Below the pieces are notes generated by a model. That model saw nothing but the letters and a program-made list of their open reading frames with translations, searched no databases and had not been told where the DNA came from. 64,000 nucleotides of DNA, from the NCBI RefSeq assembly GCF_000226115.1, contig NC_016461.1, forward strand, positions 3,658,001 to 3,722,000, given 5' to 3'. Below are positions 10,715 to 23,977 of this stretch, piece by piece (the stretch's first letter is position 1; the number at the start of each line of letters is the position of its first letter). Source of the DNA: Thermothielavioides terrestris NRRL 8126 (taxonomy: Eukaryota > Ascomycota > Sordariomycetes > Sordariales > Chaetomiaceae). The position numbers and the translations under genes were made by a program.

Positions 10715-13700
10715 ATGGATTCCGACGTGGATTCGGTCTTTGATGACTTCCAGGAGGACGAGTCTGACGCCTACACCCCAGAGGCGGTACGTATGTTGCG
10801 CATTTGCCCTCGCCGATCTCAACACCTGACCGGCGCTGTTCTTCACGCAACAACTTCGCGAGTCCGCATCGTTGTTCCGCGTATCATTCATTGTTTTTGC
10901 GCGCCTTTTGGACTGACGCCCTTGCAGAAACCCAAGGCTAAGGCCGCTCCAAACAAGACGGCCACTGCGAAACCTGCCAAGATGATCCAGACAACGCTCA
11001 CTGGCGGCAAGGCCGCGCCAAAAAAGCGCCCCAAGCAGGAGAGCGACGCCGAGGACGACGGACTGGGCGCCAGTACGCCGCCAAAAAAGCAGAAAAAGGC
11101 ACCGGTGAAGAAGTCAAGCAACAAGCCTCTCGCCCCTATCGAGAACGAGAGCGTGGTGATTGACGACAACGACGATGACGCGCCGATCGCCAAGCCCGCC
11201 CCCAAGTCCACCAAGTCCGCCACGGAGACGTACCAAAAGCTCACTCAGCTCGAGCACATCATAAAGCGCCCCGACACCTACATTGGCTCCGTCGAGCGCA
11301 TGGACCAGAAGATGTGGGTGTTTAACAAGGCCGAGAAGCTGATGGAGAACCGCACAATCTCCTACGTCCCCGGCTTGTACAAGATCTTCGACGAGATCCT
11401 CGTCAACGCCGCAGACAATAGCCAGAGAGACTCGTCTATGACGTATCTCAAGGTCAACGTCGACCGCGCGACGGGCGAGATCTCGGTCGAGAACAACGGC
11501 AAGGGCATTCCCATCGAGATCCATGAGAAGGAGAAGTGCTACATCCCCGAGCTCATCTTCGGCCATCTCCTGACTGGTTCCAACTACGACGACAACGAGA
11601 AGAAAACCGTTGGTGGCCGCAACGGTTACGGTGCGAAGCTCACCAACATCTTCAGCCAGCGTTTCACCATCGAGCTGCAGGACTCCCACAACGAGAAGCG
11701 GTACAAGCAGACCTGGACGGACAACATGAGCAAGATGGAGAAGGCCAAGATCACGACCAGCAAGTCCTCCGACTTCGTCAAGGTTTCTTTCCTGCCCGAC
11801 TACAAGAGGTTCGGCATGGAGAACGGAATCGATGACGACCTGGAAGCGCTGATCTACCGCCGCGTCTACGACATGGCCGGCACCGTGTCCGGCGTCAAGG
11901 TCTGGCTGAACGGCGAGCACCTCAAGATCAACTTCAAGACGTACTGCGAGCTGTACGCCAAGTCCATTGCCAATGAGCGCGGCGATGCCGCCGTCGACGG
12001 CGAAAAGCCGGTAGCCAAGGTCGAGTTCGACCAGGTGAGGGACAACGGCCGGCTGTGGCAGATTGGCTTCACCGTCTCGGACGGCTCGTTCCAGCAAGTC
12101 TCGTTCGTCAACAACATCGCCACCACGTCCGGCGGCACGCACGTCAACTACATCGCCGACCAGATCTGCGAGGCGCTCGGCAAGGAGCTGAACAAGAAGA
12201 AGAAGGGCCACTCGCTGAAGCCGTCGCACTTCCGCAACCACATCTTCATCTTCATCAATTGCCTGATCGACAACCCGTCCTTCAACTCGCAGACCAAGGA
12301 GCAGCTGACGACCAAGATCAGCGCCTTCGGCAGCAAGTGTGTTCTCAGTGACCAGTTCCTCAAGAAGGTCAAGGCTTCCGAGGCCATCGCGAACATCATG
12401 GAGTTCGCTGACAGGAAGGCCGACAAGATGATGGCCAAGAGCGACGGCAACAAGCGGTCCCGCATCAGCAACGACAAGCTCATCGATGCCAACTGGGCCG
12501 GCACCAAGCGCGGCCACGAGTGCACCCTCATCCTGACCGAAGGCGATTCGGCCAGGGGTCTGGCAGTTGCCGGCCGTGCCGTCTTGGATCCGGATCGCAT
12601 CGGCGTGTTCCCGCTCCGCGGCAAGATGCTCAACGTCCGCGATGCCTCGATCGATCAGATCATGAAGAACAAGGAAATCGAGAACATCAAGAAGTTCCTC
12701 GGCCTCAAGCACAAGCAGGAGTACAAGGACACCAAGGGCCTCCGGTACGGTCACCTGATGATCATGGCCGATCAAGATCTCGACGGGAGCCACATCAAGG
12801 GCTTGCTCATCAACTTCCTCGAGGTTCAGTTCCCCTCGCTGCTGCGCATCGACGACTTCTTCCAGGAGTTCATCACTCCCGTCGTCAAGGTCTGGCAGGG
12901 CAACAACCCGAAGAAGCCCCAGAACCTCAAGACCTTCTTCAACATACCGCAGTATGAGGCTTGGAAGGAAGAGCACAAATCCCAGCTGCGGAAGTGGAAC
13001 TACAAGTATTTGAAGGGGTTGGGTAGTTCCTCCAACGAGGACGCCCAGATCTACTTCAAAGACCTGGACCGCCATCTAAAGAAGTTTGAGGTCTTGAAGC
13101 CCGAGGAGTCGCAGCTGTTCGAGCTGGCCTTCTCCAAGAAGAAGGCCGATGCTCGGAAGGAGTGGCTGGGCAACTTCATCCCCGGAACCTATCTCGACTC
13201 GACCGCCAGCCGGAAGACCTACACCGACTTCGTCCAGAAGGAGCTGATCCTCTTCAGCATGGCCGATAACATGCGATCCATTCCCTCCATGATCGACGGT
13301 CTGAAGCCCGGTCAGCGCAAGGTGATTTACGGCGCCTTCAAGCGGAACCTCGTCAAGGACCAGAAGGTCGCCGAGCTGGCGGGTTACATCAGCGAAGTCG
13401 CCGCATACCACCACGGAGAACAGTCGCTGCAGCAGACAATTATCGGTCTGGCGCAGAACTACGTCGGCTCCAACAACGTCAACTGCCTGGAGCCCAGCGG
13501 TAACTTTGGTTCTCGTCTCGCGGGTGGCTCGGATGCTGCCAGCGCCCGTTACATCCATACGCGGCTGTCGCCTTTCGCCCGGCGCGTGTTTTCCAAGCTC
13601 GACGAGCCAAATCTCGAGTACCAGTTCGACGACGGCAACATGATCGAGCCTAAGGTCTATGTTCCGGTTATTCCGATGGTCTTGGTCAACGGCGCCGACG

Positions 13701-16105
13701 GTATCGGCACGGGCTGGAGTACCTCGATTCCCAACTATCACCCCCTCGAGATCGTCGAGAACCTGAAGCGGCGCATGGGCAGGCTCGACCCTGCGGATCC
13801 TGAGGAGAAGCCGTTCAAGCCCATGACTCCCTGGTTCCGGGGCTGGAAAGGTGTAGTTGAGCCCGACGGCCCCAACAGGTTCAAGTTCAACGGCATCATC
13901 AAGCAAGACGAGCAGAATCCTAACGAGATTCACGTCACTGAACTGCCCATCCGGATGTGGACCGATGATTTCAAGTCCAGGCTCGAGGACATCATCCGCG
14001 CCGAGAAGACTCCCTCCTTCATCAAGGACTACAGGGAGTTCAACGACCACCAGAACGTCCATTTCGTCATCGAGATGGAAGACAAGCACCTGAAGGCGGC
14101 GCTTGACGAGGGCTTGCTGGAGAAGTTCAAGCTCACCAAGACCATCACAACCACGAACCTCGTCGCCTTCAACACCCGCGGCCAGATTCAAAAGTACGAA
14201 AGCCCGGAGGAGATCATGGAGGAGTACTACCATTATCGTCTGAAGATGTATACTGAGCGAAAGGTTTGTGCTCCCCCCCCCCCCCCCCCCCCCTACCGCT
14301 CTGGCTTCAAGGACCTTCTGCTAACAGACGCAGACTCACTGGCTTGGCGTCTACCACGCCGACTATCGGAAGCTGCAGAACCAGTACCGGTTCGTCTCTG
14401 AGATCATTGAGAACAAGCTCGTGGTCAACAAGAAGAAGAAGGCTGTGCTCGTGCAGGAGCTCCGCGACCGCAAGTACGAGGCGTTCCCTCCCAGGGACGA
14501 CAAGAAGGTCAAATCAACCGACGAGGAGCTTGGCAAGGACGATGCCGAAGAGGAGGAAGACGAAGCCTCTGGTGGCGCTCGCGACTACGACTACCTTCTC
14601 TCGGTACGACCCCCCTCTTCGTTGCCGACTCTGTCGGGCTGCGCTTTGCTAACAGGCCCCCACAGATGCCTATTTGGTCGCTCACGAATGAGCGTCTCGA
14701 GAAGCTCAAGAACCAGATTGCGGCGAAGAAGGCTGAGTACGACGAGCTCAACGCTTTGAGCGAGAAGGATCTATGGGTTCGGGACCTGGACGACTTTGTC
14801 GAGGAGTGGCACACCCAGCTCAAACTGGAAGAGGAGATCACTACCGGCATTCGGAGAATGGGCCGCCGCACGTCGCAAAAGATCGGCGCTGGAAGGGGCC
14901 GGCGGCCCCGTGATGACGACGACTATGAGCCCGAAAAGAAGACCAAGCCCAAGGCTCCGAAGGCCGAGAAGGTTGAGACCAAGACGCATCAGAGGTTCAC
15001 CGAGAAGTTCCAAGCGGCTGCCAAGCCCAAGTCCCAGACCGACCTCTCGGATGACGATTTTGCTTTGCTTGGCAAAAAGGCGGCAGTAAAGGAGGAGTCC
15101 GAGCCTCCTGCTTCCCTCCCAGATGCCGCCGGCGCGCGCAGCAAGCGTGCGGCCGCCGCCAAGCCCAAGTACGTGCTGAGCGACGACTCGGATGATGACG
15201 ACTTCATGGACTTGGGCAAACCCGAAGTAAAGGACGAGCCGGAGTCCGAGCCAGAGAAAGTGGTCGAGAAGCCAGCGAGGCGGGCAGCTGCCAAGTCAAA
15301 GCCGTCGTACGTAGACGAGGAGTTCGGCTCCGACAGCGATGACGACGATGACAAGATGCTCGGCGACGTCGGCGCCATGGTCAAGGGCATAGGGGTGCCG
15401 GCCACCTCGAGCAGCAACGGAGGCAGGCTTAGTCTGTTTGCCATGTCCCGGCCCGAGGCAGGCGACACGTCCGTCCCCAGGATGAAGACTAAGCCGTCAA
15501 AGTCCAACATTCTCGACTCGGACGATCACGACGACACCAATTACGAGGCCCTCGCCATGTCGTCACCGCGCAAGTCCACCAAGACTGGCGATCTGGATGA
15601 CTTCCTGTCCGACGACGACCTGCCCGCCGTGACCAAACCCGCCGCCAAGCCTGCCCCTCAAACAGCCGCCGCAAAGGCCAAGGCCCCCCTGAGCGTGGTT
15701 CCCGTGGCCGCCAAGAAGCGCGGGCGCCCGCCAGGGTCCAAGAACAAGCCCAAGGGCGGCGACGACGCTCCCGCCCCCAAAGCCAAAGCGGCGGCTGCGT
15801 CGTCCAAGCCCAAGCCAGCGCACCTCTCGCCCGCCGCCAAGGCCTACGCCGCGAAGAAGGCCAAGACGAGGAAGTTCCTCAGCGACGACGAAGACGACAT
15901 TGTCGACGAGCCCGCTAGCCCGGCGGCGCCGGCGCCGGCGCCCAAGGCCAGGCCGGGGCGCGCGGCCGCCGCAAAGGCCAAGCCGATCTACATTGACGAC
16001 TACGAGGACGACGAGGACGACTCGTTTGTCAATGGCGGCGGGCGCCGCAGGGGCAAGAAGGATGATGACAGCGATGCGTTTGACATGGACGAGGACAGCG
16101 AGTAG
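10715..16105 (+). CDS. TOP2: DNA topoisomerase II (type IIA)
   Basis: Exons 10715..10786, 10928..14263, 14334..14603 and 14666..16105; 1705 aa. The nuclear enzyme passes one duplex through a double-strand break, using ATP. In order: GHKL ATPase with EILVNAADNSQRD and the ATP-binding loop GRNGYGAKLTN (about 254-264), the QTKEQL lysine loop, TOPRIM with EGDSA (Glu about 562) and DQDLDGSHIKG, and the winged-helix catalytic Tyr about 899 in ASARYIHTRLSP. The C-terminal domain (about 1290-1705) is a lysine- and acid-rich tail with repeated SDDSDDDDF-like blocks and an AT-hook-like motif RGRPPGSK. Intron 1 (10787..10927) is 141 nt without a stop, so unspliced reading stays open. Intron 2 carries a C21 tract; its acceptor could also be CTAACAG six bases earlier, adding Thr-Gln. 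An in-frame ATG at 10688 is possible, but MDSDVDSVFDDF fits the family start. Confidence 0.97.
14273..14293 (+). repeat. C21 homopolymer in TOP2 intron 2
   Basis: Twenty-one consecutive C residues begin nine bases after the first base of the intron (donor GTTTGTG at 14264). The intron is 70 nt, so the tract is nearly a third of it. Confidence 0.9.
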
Positions 16106-17619
16106 CTTGGCCTGCGGCCGTCGGTGCAGTGGTTAGCTGGCCTTGACGAGACACATGACTTCCTTTGCCGGTTGGGTTGGTTGGTCGGTGGATTCCATTC
16201 TTACGTTTCCCTCTCGGTTGCCTCCCTTCTCGTTGGCGGTCAGGATTTAGGTGAAGCCCAAGGCGTTTTGGTGGTGGTGGTGATGGTTATGGTGTGGCGC
16301 GGTTTCTTGGAACCGGGAAGGGGATGGGTCGGCTCGTCGTGCTTGCTTAGGTTTTTCCCTTTGTGTTGTTCGGGTGGACCGAGGGTATGGTATCTACATA
16401 TGAATCCCCAACTGTGATGCGCTCTCGTCATGTACGATATATTTCTGCTTTTAACCCATTGGTTCGCTACGTCAGTGCTTGCTTCTTGGACCTTGACGTC
16501 CCCGCTGCTGCTACTGCTGCTGCTGCTCTCTGCGTTGTGCTTGCTTTACTACTATGGGCGCTCCGTCACTCGGCACCTAGCTCACTTCGTCTGTATTGTG
16601 TGGGACCAAGCAAGGCAAACGACTCTGCTCTGCTCTGAGCGACCCGGATGAACTCATCAGCCACGGCACAGCCCGGTGCAAGTAATTCCTGTAAGACGCC
16701 TGCAAAAAGGGAGAGAAAGCAACCGCAACCAACTTGCGGGGGCCTCTCTCTTTGCTTTGGCCCATTGTGACGGAAGAGACTGGTCAGTCTTTTTACCAGC
16801 AAAAAGCCGTGAGATGGGAAGTTCTGGACATACACACATAGTCTACCCAACTCCGGCTCGCGCGGAGACAGACTGCCTGTCGCTGGTATTGTGCAGCTCC
16901 CGTCCATCCCTCCCATACACAGGCTTGAGCTAGCTAGCATGCTGATATAATCGGCGCCGCATTCATGAATCCATGGAGGGGGCGAGACACTGTCCTTTTC
17001 CCTAGGCGAGGGGTGGGGAGAGGGATAGGAAGTTGCGCCCGATCCCGAAATGCAAAACAAACAAAATCACAATTGATGTAGAGGCTGACTGAGGTGGGTA
17101 GGAAGAGCTTGCTTTGCTTAGCTAAGCCTAAAGGAAGAACGGAAAGACAAAACGGAAAAGGAAAGTACATATATTTCCACAAGAAGACAGTACTCCATCC
17201 ACCCATCCGTCCGTCCGTCCCTGAGTCCACTAGATAATGAGAGCTGGAAAAGTCAACGGAGTCGCATCTCTCTGTCAACGAGAGGGAAATGAGCCCCAAG
17301 GGAACCATCACGACCCGCCTTGTTGACCATAATACTTCCCCAGCGAATGCCACTGCCTGCCAATCTTGCCTTGCCTTGCTTTGCCTTACCTGGCCTTGCT
17401 ATTCGGTCACCATTCCCAATTCATTCCCGTGGCGATGATCTCTCCGCCCCGCTCCACAAGCTGTTGTTGTAGGTATTGAGGTTCGGATGCCGTTCTTCGC
17501 CCTATTTCGGCCGGCACAGAGACAGGGATAGGAAGGAATGAGTGCCAGCCGGGCAGGTGTAGAATAGTACAAATGGAAACGTGCGGTCACCAAAATGGGG
17601 AAGGGAAAGAGGCGCCGGC
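16106..17619. other. Intergenic region between convergent genes
   Basis: About 1.5 kb between the 3' ends of TOP2 (+) and the reticulon gene (-). It contains a short CTG/CTA trinucleotide run near 16504-16535 and a (CCGT)n-like stretch near 17205-17220. No gene was recognised. Confidence 0.5.
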
Positions 17620-19030
17620 TTAAGCGGCAATCAGGGGCTCCTCTTCCGTTTTGGCGACGGGCTCGGGCTCGGGCGCGGGCGCGGGCTCCGCGTCGGCCGG
17701 CTTCTTCGGCTCCTCCTTGGGAGCAGCGGGGAAGTCGGACGCCTTGAGGGGCGTCGTCTTCTTGGGCGCCTGCTCGTGATGATGGGTGGCGCCCTTGATC
17801 AGGGCCTGAGCCTTAGCGGTGTAGTCGCCCATGTACTGCTTGGTCACCTGGGTAGCCTGCTTGGTCTGCTTCTGGGCAACCGAGCGCAGCTGGGCCGTCT
17901 GGGCGTTGAGCACCTCGCCAGCGTGCTTGAGCTGCGAGTCGATGAACTCCTGGTTGGTAGTGTAGACGAGCGGCGCAAAGAAGACGACGGTGGTGGCGAT
18001 GACGGCCAGGCCCCAGTAGGGCACGATCCTGACGAGGTAGTACGAGATGAAGGCGGCGAGCGCGGCCTGGCGGGGTCCCTCGACGTTAGCTTCGTAGCTC
18101 TGACGCCATAGCTCCAGCGAGCCCTCAAGCTAGCGCGGAAACAGGAGTGGAGACGACTTACAGCAGCGGAAGCATAGACGTTCTCGGCGAACAGCACGCG
18201 CTGCGACTCGATGACGAAGAAGTTGATGAGCTCGTGGACATCGCCAATGAGAGCATCGAGGGTCTCCCGCGGAACGGTGTAGTACTTGCGGGGCCGGAGC
18301 TGGGTCGTAAAGCCGTGGTTCAGGAGCGCCTTCCCGACGACCTCGGCGGCGATGGTGATGCCGAGGACCATCCAGGTGAGCTTAAAACCCCAGCGCAGAA
18401 TGTCCAGATACCTAACCGAGAAGATGAGCGACACGACGGCGGCATAGGCGATGGCCGAGGCCCCTGCGGTGCATCAGCATGAGCAACGGCTCCGCGTGCT
18501 ATCAACAAGTTGGGATTTCGTTTAACATACGAGGGTTGCGCCACGACAGGAGCTCCGAAAAGAACGAGTGATAATGTGTCAGCGGCTGGCCGGTGGCAGC
18601 CGTGTAGCTGGGCCGTTGGCGGGAAGCGGCCAGGTTGGAGAGCTCGGCCGAGGTCTTCGCGGACTGATCCATGACGTTCTGAGCTACCGGACCTGAACAG
18701 GAAACCGAGAGTCAGCATCACCGGGGGTGACGGGGGAGGAATCGGCACAACGCAGCAGGTATACCATTGGCGACAGTGTTGTAGGCGGCTGCGGCATCTG
18801 GAGCGGTGGGAATGGTATCGTCAGCTGCTCTGCGCAGCGGAAGAATCAGGGTGCGATGGAGAGGCTGTGGGCTGTGAGACACTTGACACTAGCTCAGGGT
18901 TAACTGTCAGTTGGCCGGACCCCGAGACCGAGAAAAGCAAACCATGGCAGAGAACGAGAAAGTCACGAACCTTACTCGACTTGAGGGAATCCACGGGGGG
19001 ATTGCCGTTGACGGCGGCGCTGTCAGCCAT
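17620..19030 (-). CDS. Reticulon-like ER membrane protein (Rtn1 type)
   Basis: Five exons, complement of 18976..19030, 18765..18797, 18531..18692, 18162..18463 and 17620..18066; 332 aa. Reticulons insert hydrophobic hairpins into the ER membrane and stabilise tubule curvature. The reticulon homology domain spans roughly residues 75-235: LTHYHSFFSELLSWRNPR leads into a first long hydrophobic hairpin (about 87-130), a soluble loop with HELINFFVIESQRVLFAENV, and a second hairpin (about 185-219, YYLVRIVPYWGLAVIATTVV). The tail is Pro/Ala/Glu-rich and ends EEEPLIAA, with no sorting motif I recognise. All joins keep phase; exon 2 is only 33 nt. The first donor was chosen as GTAAGG at 18975 because only this keeps phase with exon 2. 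Confidence 0.9.
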
Positions 19031-20581
19031 TTCTTATTGCTAACCTATGGTGCGATGGCGCGATGGGCGCGTGAGCAATGTCCGTGGAGGGTGGTGGAAG
19101 GTTGGATGTTTCGGAAGACCCGTGACGTCGACAGGACCCGCGAGAGGAGGGGAGGGGTGCCAGAAGAAAAAAACGGCTGACGGCAAGTGCGACAAAGCTG
19201 GTAACTTCACAACACCGGCGGCGCTTTCTTTGTGGGCAAGGGAGAAGCGGCAGAGCTTGCGGAGCTTGCAATTGCAGATGCAGTTGCAGGAGGCAATGGA
19301 CTCCGAGATTTTGCGTTCCCGAAGAAAGTTGGGATAGGCAGGAAAGCAATGAGAGCTGCGAACTCTGAGACAGCCAGGGTGGAATTATTTGGTTTCTTCT
19401 GCTTGGCCCGAGCTGGCTTATCAGGGCAGGCAGTCAAAATGGTCCATGACGGGATCTGGGAAAGCTGATGGAGACTGGGCCAGCCAAAACGGCAAAGCAC
19501 CACTGCAAGCACCCACTGCAATGATCTCATCATGCCACAGCAACACCAAGGCAGGAGCAGCCAGGAGCAGCCTATCAGGGCGCGGCAAGCTCCCAGCTCC
19601 GGTACTCGTCCTGCATCGCACAGACAAATGGATACCCGGTCTGGAATTCTTACCCCGTAGTTACCTGCAGCTCTCTCCGTTCTTACAATCCGCAATCCAA
19701 GCTGTCTCCTTTTGCAGCATTCTGTCTTCAAAAAGGGGGGAATAACTTCAGAACCATGCAGTTTCACCTCGTGAAATTTATTAGTATACCTACTAGCCTA
19801 GCGAAAATGGCACCTTCCGTTATGTTAATGCCGACCCTTGCCTGCCTCCCTGCGAATGTAAGGTATCCATAGGGGGTGTGACCTTCTTGGCCTAGGCCCC
19901 AGAGCGTCATCGCACGCATGTGATTCCGCGCTAGCGCAGCAGGCAACCCACCAACCCACCCGAGAGAACGACCATGATGGGGGGGATGTTATGGTAAGCT
20001 ACCGGTAGCAAGCAAGAAGAAGTGCTCGCCACACAAAAAGAGCTGACGTGGAGGACAGCTTGGTCAATACCAACCAGCTTGAGCCGCTAGGCTCAGTCCG
20101 TTTCAGTCCGTCTCCAAAACGTCAAACTGTCTCTTCCCACATACATTCAGTCCAACCATGGGAGCACTGCGAGACGAGAGAGAGAAAGAGGCCGACGGTT
20201 GCTGATGTATTCCGAATTCCAGCCAAGATGCGAGCCTGTTGATTGCTGTCTAAGGTATGTCTGCCTCCGCCGAAGCTCTTTCTAAGAGAAACAGCCAGTA
20301 ACAAAAGCAACTCAACTCTGCCTCCCAAGCAGTCCATCCCGCCCAGCAATTGAGCCCACAACTTGCGGAAAGTATCTAGCCAGTAATCCTGTACGTCGCC
20401 GGCGGGCAACCGCCCGCAATGCCCCTCTCCGCCATGCAGAAACGAAATCAATGAACTATTTGGTATCATGATGCTCGACAAATCCAGCCGCCCAGCGACG
20501 ACAAAAAACAGATAAACCCAATTCTCGATGATAAATGCCAGCAATGCCGGCGAAGCAAAGCTTCCTTTTAACAAGAAACCC
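19031..20581. other. Intergenic region, reticulon promoter and GYP5 3' end
   Basis: About 1.55 kb between two minus-strand genes. It should hold the promoter of the reticulon gene and the 3' UTR of the Gyp5-like gene. Open frames here lack any recognisable domain. Confidence 0.5.
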
Positions 20582-23500
20582 TCACCTCCTCCACCCCCAA
20601 AACCCACCCCCACCACCACCACCAGCACCGCCCCCAGCAGACGAGGCATTCCCACCCCCGGCCTCAGCCGCGCCCGCACCGGCGCCCGCACCCGTAAGCC
20701 GACCAAACACGCCCATCGCAGCCGCCGCCGCCCCCGCCGCGGCGGACGGCGGGGCGCGCGTCGGCGTCGGCGTCAGCGGCGGCGGCGTCTCGCCGGGCGC
20801 GAGGCCGAACGCCTTGCGCAGCTGCTCGAGCTTCTGCTTGGCCTCCTCCAGCTCCTGGCGCGCGACCGCCTCGGCCGTCTTGGCCTGCACCAGCTCGAGC
20901 AGGATCGCGTCGGTTTCGCCGGGGCCGGGGCCCGGGCCGGGGCCGGGGGTGTGCTGCTGTTGTTGTTGTTGCTGTTGTTGTTGGGCGGCAGTCGCTGCGA
21001 GCGACTCGCTGCTGGGCTTCTTCTGCATGCTCAGGATGGAGGATGTCCGTTTGCCGTTGTTGCTGGTGCTGGTGTTGTTGCTGTAGGCCGACGCCTGGGA
21101 CGGCGTGGACCTGCTGCGGGCGAGCTTGAGCTCGCGCAGCCCGGTAGAAGCGGCGGGCGCCGCGGGGGCTGATGCCTTCGGCCACCAATCGCCGCCCTTG
21201 TCTGCGCTCGCCGGCGTGTCAGACGCCCGGAGCCGCATGCCGTGGATCTGCCTCTCGAGACGCTGCTTTTCCTGGTGGACTTTGCGCACGTGTGCTTGGG
21301 TTTCCCGGAGCTGCTCCCTCATGGAGGCCATCTGCTGCTCCATCTCTTGCACCTTGCGGTCGTACTGCTTACACCTGGCCCTCTCCTGTGACAGTTGCTC
21401 TTTTGCCCGCGCCAGCTCGTCTCGCAGCTGCGACTTGGTCTCGTGAATCGACGACGTCGGGCTGAGCGCCGATTCGCTGAACCGCACCTCCACAATGTCG
21501 AGCAGGTCGGAGAGCTGCTCTGCCGTCGGCTTGTTGGTGTCATCGGCGTCCCGCGAGGTTGCGGACTCGCCTGGGCTGGCCGAATTTGCATCCTCCTCAT
21601 CGTCAGCGCCGGCCTTCCTGCGCAGCCCGTCTAACAGCGATCGGACTGCCCGCCGGTCCTCTTCGCGCTCCTCCTTCTCTCTCTGCAACTGACTGGCCAG
21701 CAGCGCGTGGTTGCGCTGCAGCTCGCTGAGCGCGGTGAGCAAATCCTCGATCTGGCTGTGCAGATACTTGCTTCCGTCCTTGGAGGTATTGGCGCTCCCC
21801 GAAAATGCGGGGACAGGTGTCGGTTTGCGGGACGGCGCCGTCGCTTCCCTGGGCGGATCGTCGGCGGAGCTGTCGCGCGAAACTGTGGTCGCCTCGGTCG
21901 ACACGGAGCTGAGCACACTGGCGGCCGACGACGTCGTGGATGACGAGACCGCCTCCATAGAGGACAGACTCTGCTTCGACGTGCTGCGCCGGAGCATGCT
22001 CAGCGGGCGCGGTGCTGCTGCTGTTGCTGCGCCGAGTCCCGGATTGAGCGCGTGGTGGTTGTTGCTGACGGATGAGGATCCAGAAGCCGCGGCGGCTGCC
22101 GAAAAGGTGGCAAACCTGGGGGTCGACGAGGCAGCCCATAGGCGTCCCAGAAAGCGGGAGGCGGCGGTGGTGACATCCGCCGATGGTTGTGCCGCGCTTG
22201 TCCCACGGTGATTGGCGCCCGAGCTAATCTTAGCGTCCCTGTACCCCTGCTCGAGCGCTATCATTCGCTCGCGCGTGACAGTGTCGGACAGGGAAACAAA
22301 GTCGTTGACGAGCTCATCGGCGTTGTAATTGTAGCAGTCCCAGAGCCCCCGCGACAGCAGCAGATGCATTACGTCTTCCAGCTCGGTGCAGGCCAGGATG
22401 CGCGCCTGGTTTTTGCGCATAAGCGATAGCGCCACCCGCATGAGCGTGGTGTCGGAGCCGTCGACGAAGATCACATCGTAGATGCGAAACAGCATCGGCA
22501 GGGGGCAGGTTACGGCGAAGAAGGACAGGAACCATTGTGAAACATAAGCCGGCTCAACTTGCAACTCGTCGTCCAGGTGGGCCGACAGAGCGGGCAGTTC
22601 TTGTCGCAGCAGCTCGCGAAATTGGTAGATTCGGATGTGCAGCCCGGAGAGGTCGGGAACGAAACATTGGCGCAGATCGTAGTTTTCCATTAGTCTGTGT
22701 TGGGTTGCACAAGGTTAGCGCAGCGCCGATTAGATTCAATTTTCATCCGAACTGGGATCCCCATCCCAGCCAAACATACCTGACCAGCACGCAAAAGGCT
22801 TGTTTGTCCGGCATGTGCATCAGGAGCGGCCCCACGAGGAACGCTAGCCCCTGGCAGTACCCGATCTTGGTGTCGTAGAGGCTGAAGCACTTCAGCACCC
22901 GTGCCAGCATCCGCTGGCCGTCCCCGTCCGGGTCTCTGAACATGTCGACGCCAGGGAAGCTCCGTCCCAAGTCCTTGCTGATGACGCCCTCGTACGGGCT
23001 GGACTCGCCCGACAGTCGCTCAAACAGCTCCTCCAGGGCGCTATCCCGGGCGCCCGCCAAGCTTTGCCAAACCACGCCCCGCAGCGGCGGCGGAATGCCT
23101 CGCCGGATCTTGTTGGTCAGCAGGGTCGGCAGCCGAGCAGCCGTCTGCTTCGGGTCTTTGACCAGCGCCGCGTAGAACTCGAGCTCTGTCATGGGTGGCG
23201 GCGGCAAGGTCGAGTATCGGAGGGCGGGCGGCGTCGGACCGCTGACCATTTGTCGCAGCTGCGCCATGGAGGGGGGTCTAGGCCTGCTCTCGCGCGATCG
23301 CCGCTTGCCGGCCGTCCTGACCTTAATGCTCTTCGGGTTTGCCGCGATTTTGTCATTTTCCTGTTCCAGCCTGGCCAATAGCGACGCCGTAGACTGTAGG
23401 GCAAGGTGTGTCAATAGCAGCACAACAAGGACACAGGCGAGGTGAGACTGGTACAACGCACATTCGCGGAGCCTTGACCCTTCGACTCGAGGTCCTCCTT

Positions 23501-23977
23501 CTTCTGTAGCTCGTCCCAGTCTACTCGCTCGGATCCCGAGCTGGAGCATGAGTCGCGGCGCTTCCTTGCCTCTCCATCCTCGTCGGCAATGCCGGCGCCC
23601 GCCTGACCTAGCTCCTGGAGCAGGTTGAGTCTGCGTTTCGCCGCCGAAGGCTCGGGCTCAAAGATCTCCGACTCGCTGTCGTCATCCTCCTCTTCCCCAG
23701 CAGCCTCACCCATCGCGTCGCTTGGTTCGGGATTGGGAAGGGGGCTTCTCCTCGCAAAGATGGCGCTCGGCGGGACTGTCGTGTTCACACGGAGCGTCGG
23801 TGGCTCGGAGAGACGGACCGTCACGAGGGAATCGTGTTCGCTCGCCTTGTCGCTGGCCGTCACGGCGGCGACTGGCGACGAATTGGTCCTTTCGGAAGCG
23901 TCATCGTCTAGTGACGGCGTCGCATCGGTGGAAGGCGGTGCCTGCTGCGTGTCTACTCCATCCCGGTCGGGCTCCAT
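20582..23977 (-). CDS. Rab GTPase-activating protein, TBC domain, Gyp5 type
   Basis: Exons complement of 23462..23977, 22780..23393 and 20582..22694; 1080 aa. Gyp5/EVI5-type TBC proteins accelerate GTP hydrolysis by Rabs of the secretory pathway. The TBC domain covers about residues 270-500: entry motif RRGIPPPLRGVVW, arginine finger Arg316 in ISKDLGRSFPG, glutamine finger Gln353 in IGYCQGLAFLVGPLL, then LMENYDLRQCF right after the second junction. The N-terminus is acidic and disordered. After the TBC domain there is a Ser/Thr-rich linker and two coiled-coil segments (QIEDLLTALSELQRNHALLA and a long Glu/Gln/Lys/Arg heptad region), a run of 11 Gln encoded by mixed CAA/CAG, and a Gly-rich end (GGGGGGGFWGWRR). 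The plus-strand frames over its 3' end are shadows of low-complexity coding sequence. Confidence 0.9.

Noticed and set aside
11114..13075. 653-codon open frame on the minus strand across TOP2
   Set aside because: It mirrors TOP2 codons with GC-rich third positions; the composition (Leu/Val/Asp/Glu-rich with no motif) is that of an antisense shadow, while the plus strand has every topoisomerase motif.
13076..14233. 385-codon minus-strand frame in the TOP2 3' half
   Set aside because: Another antisense shadow, directly abutting the previous one in the same composition.
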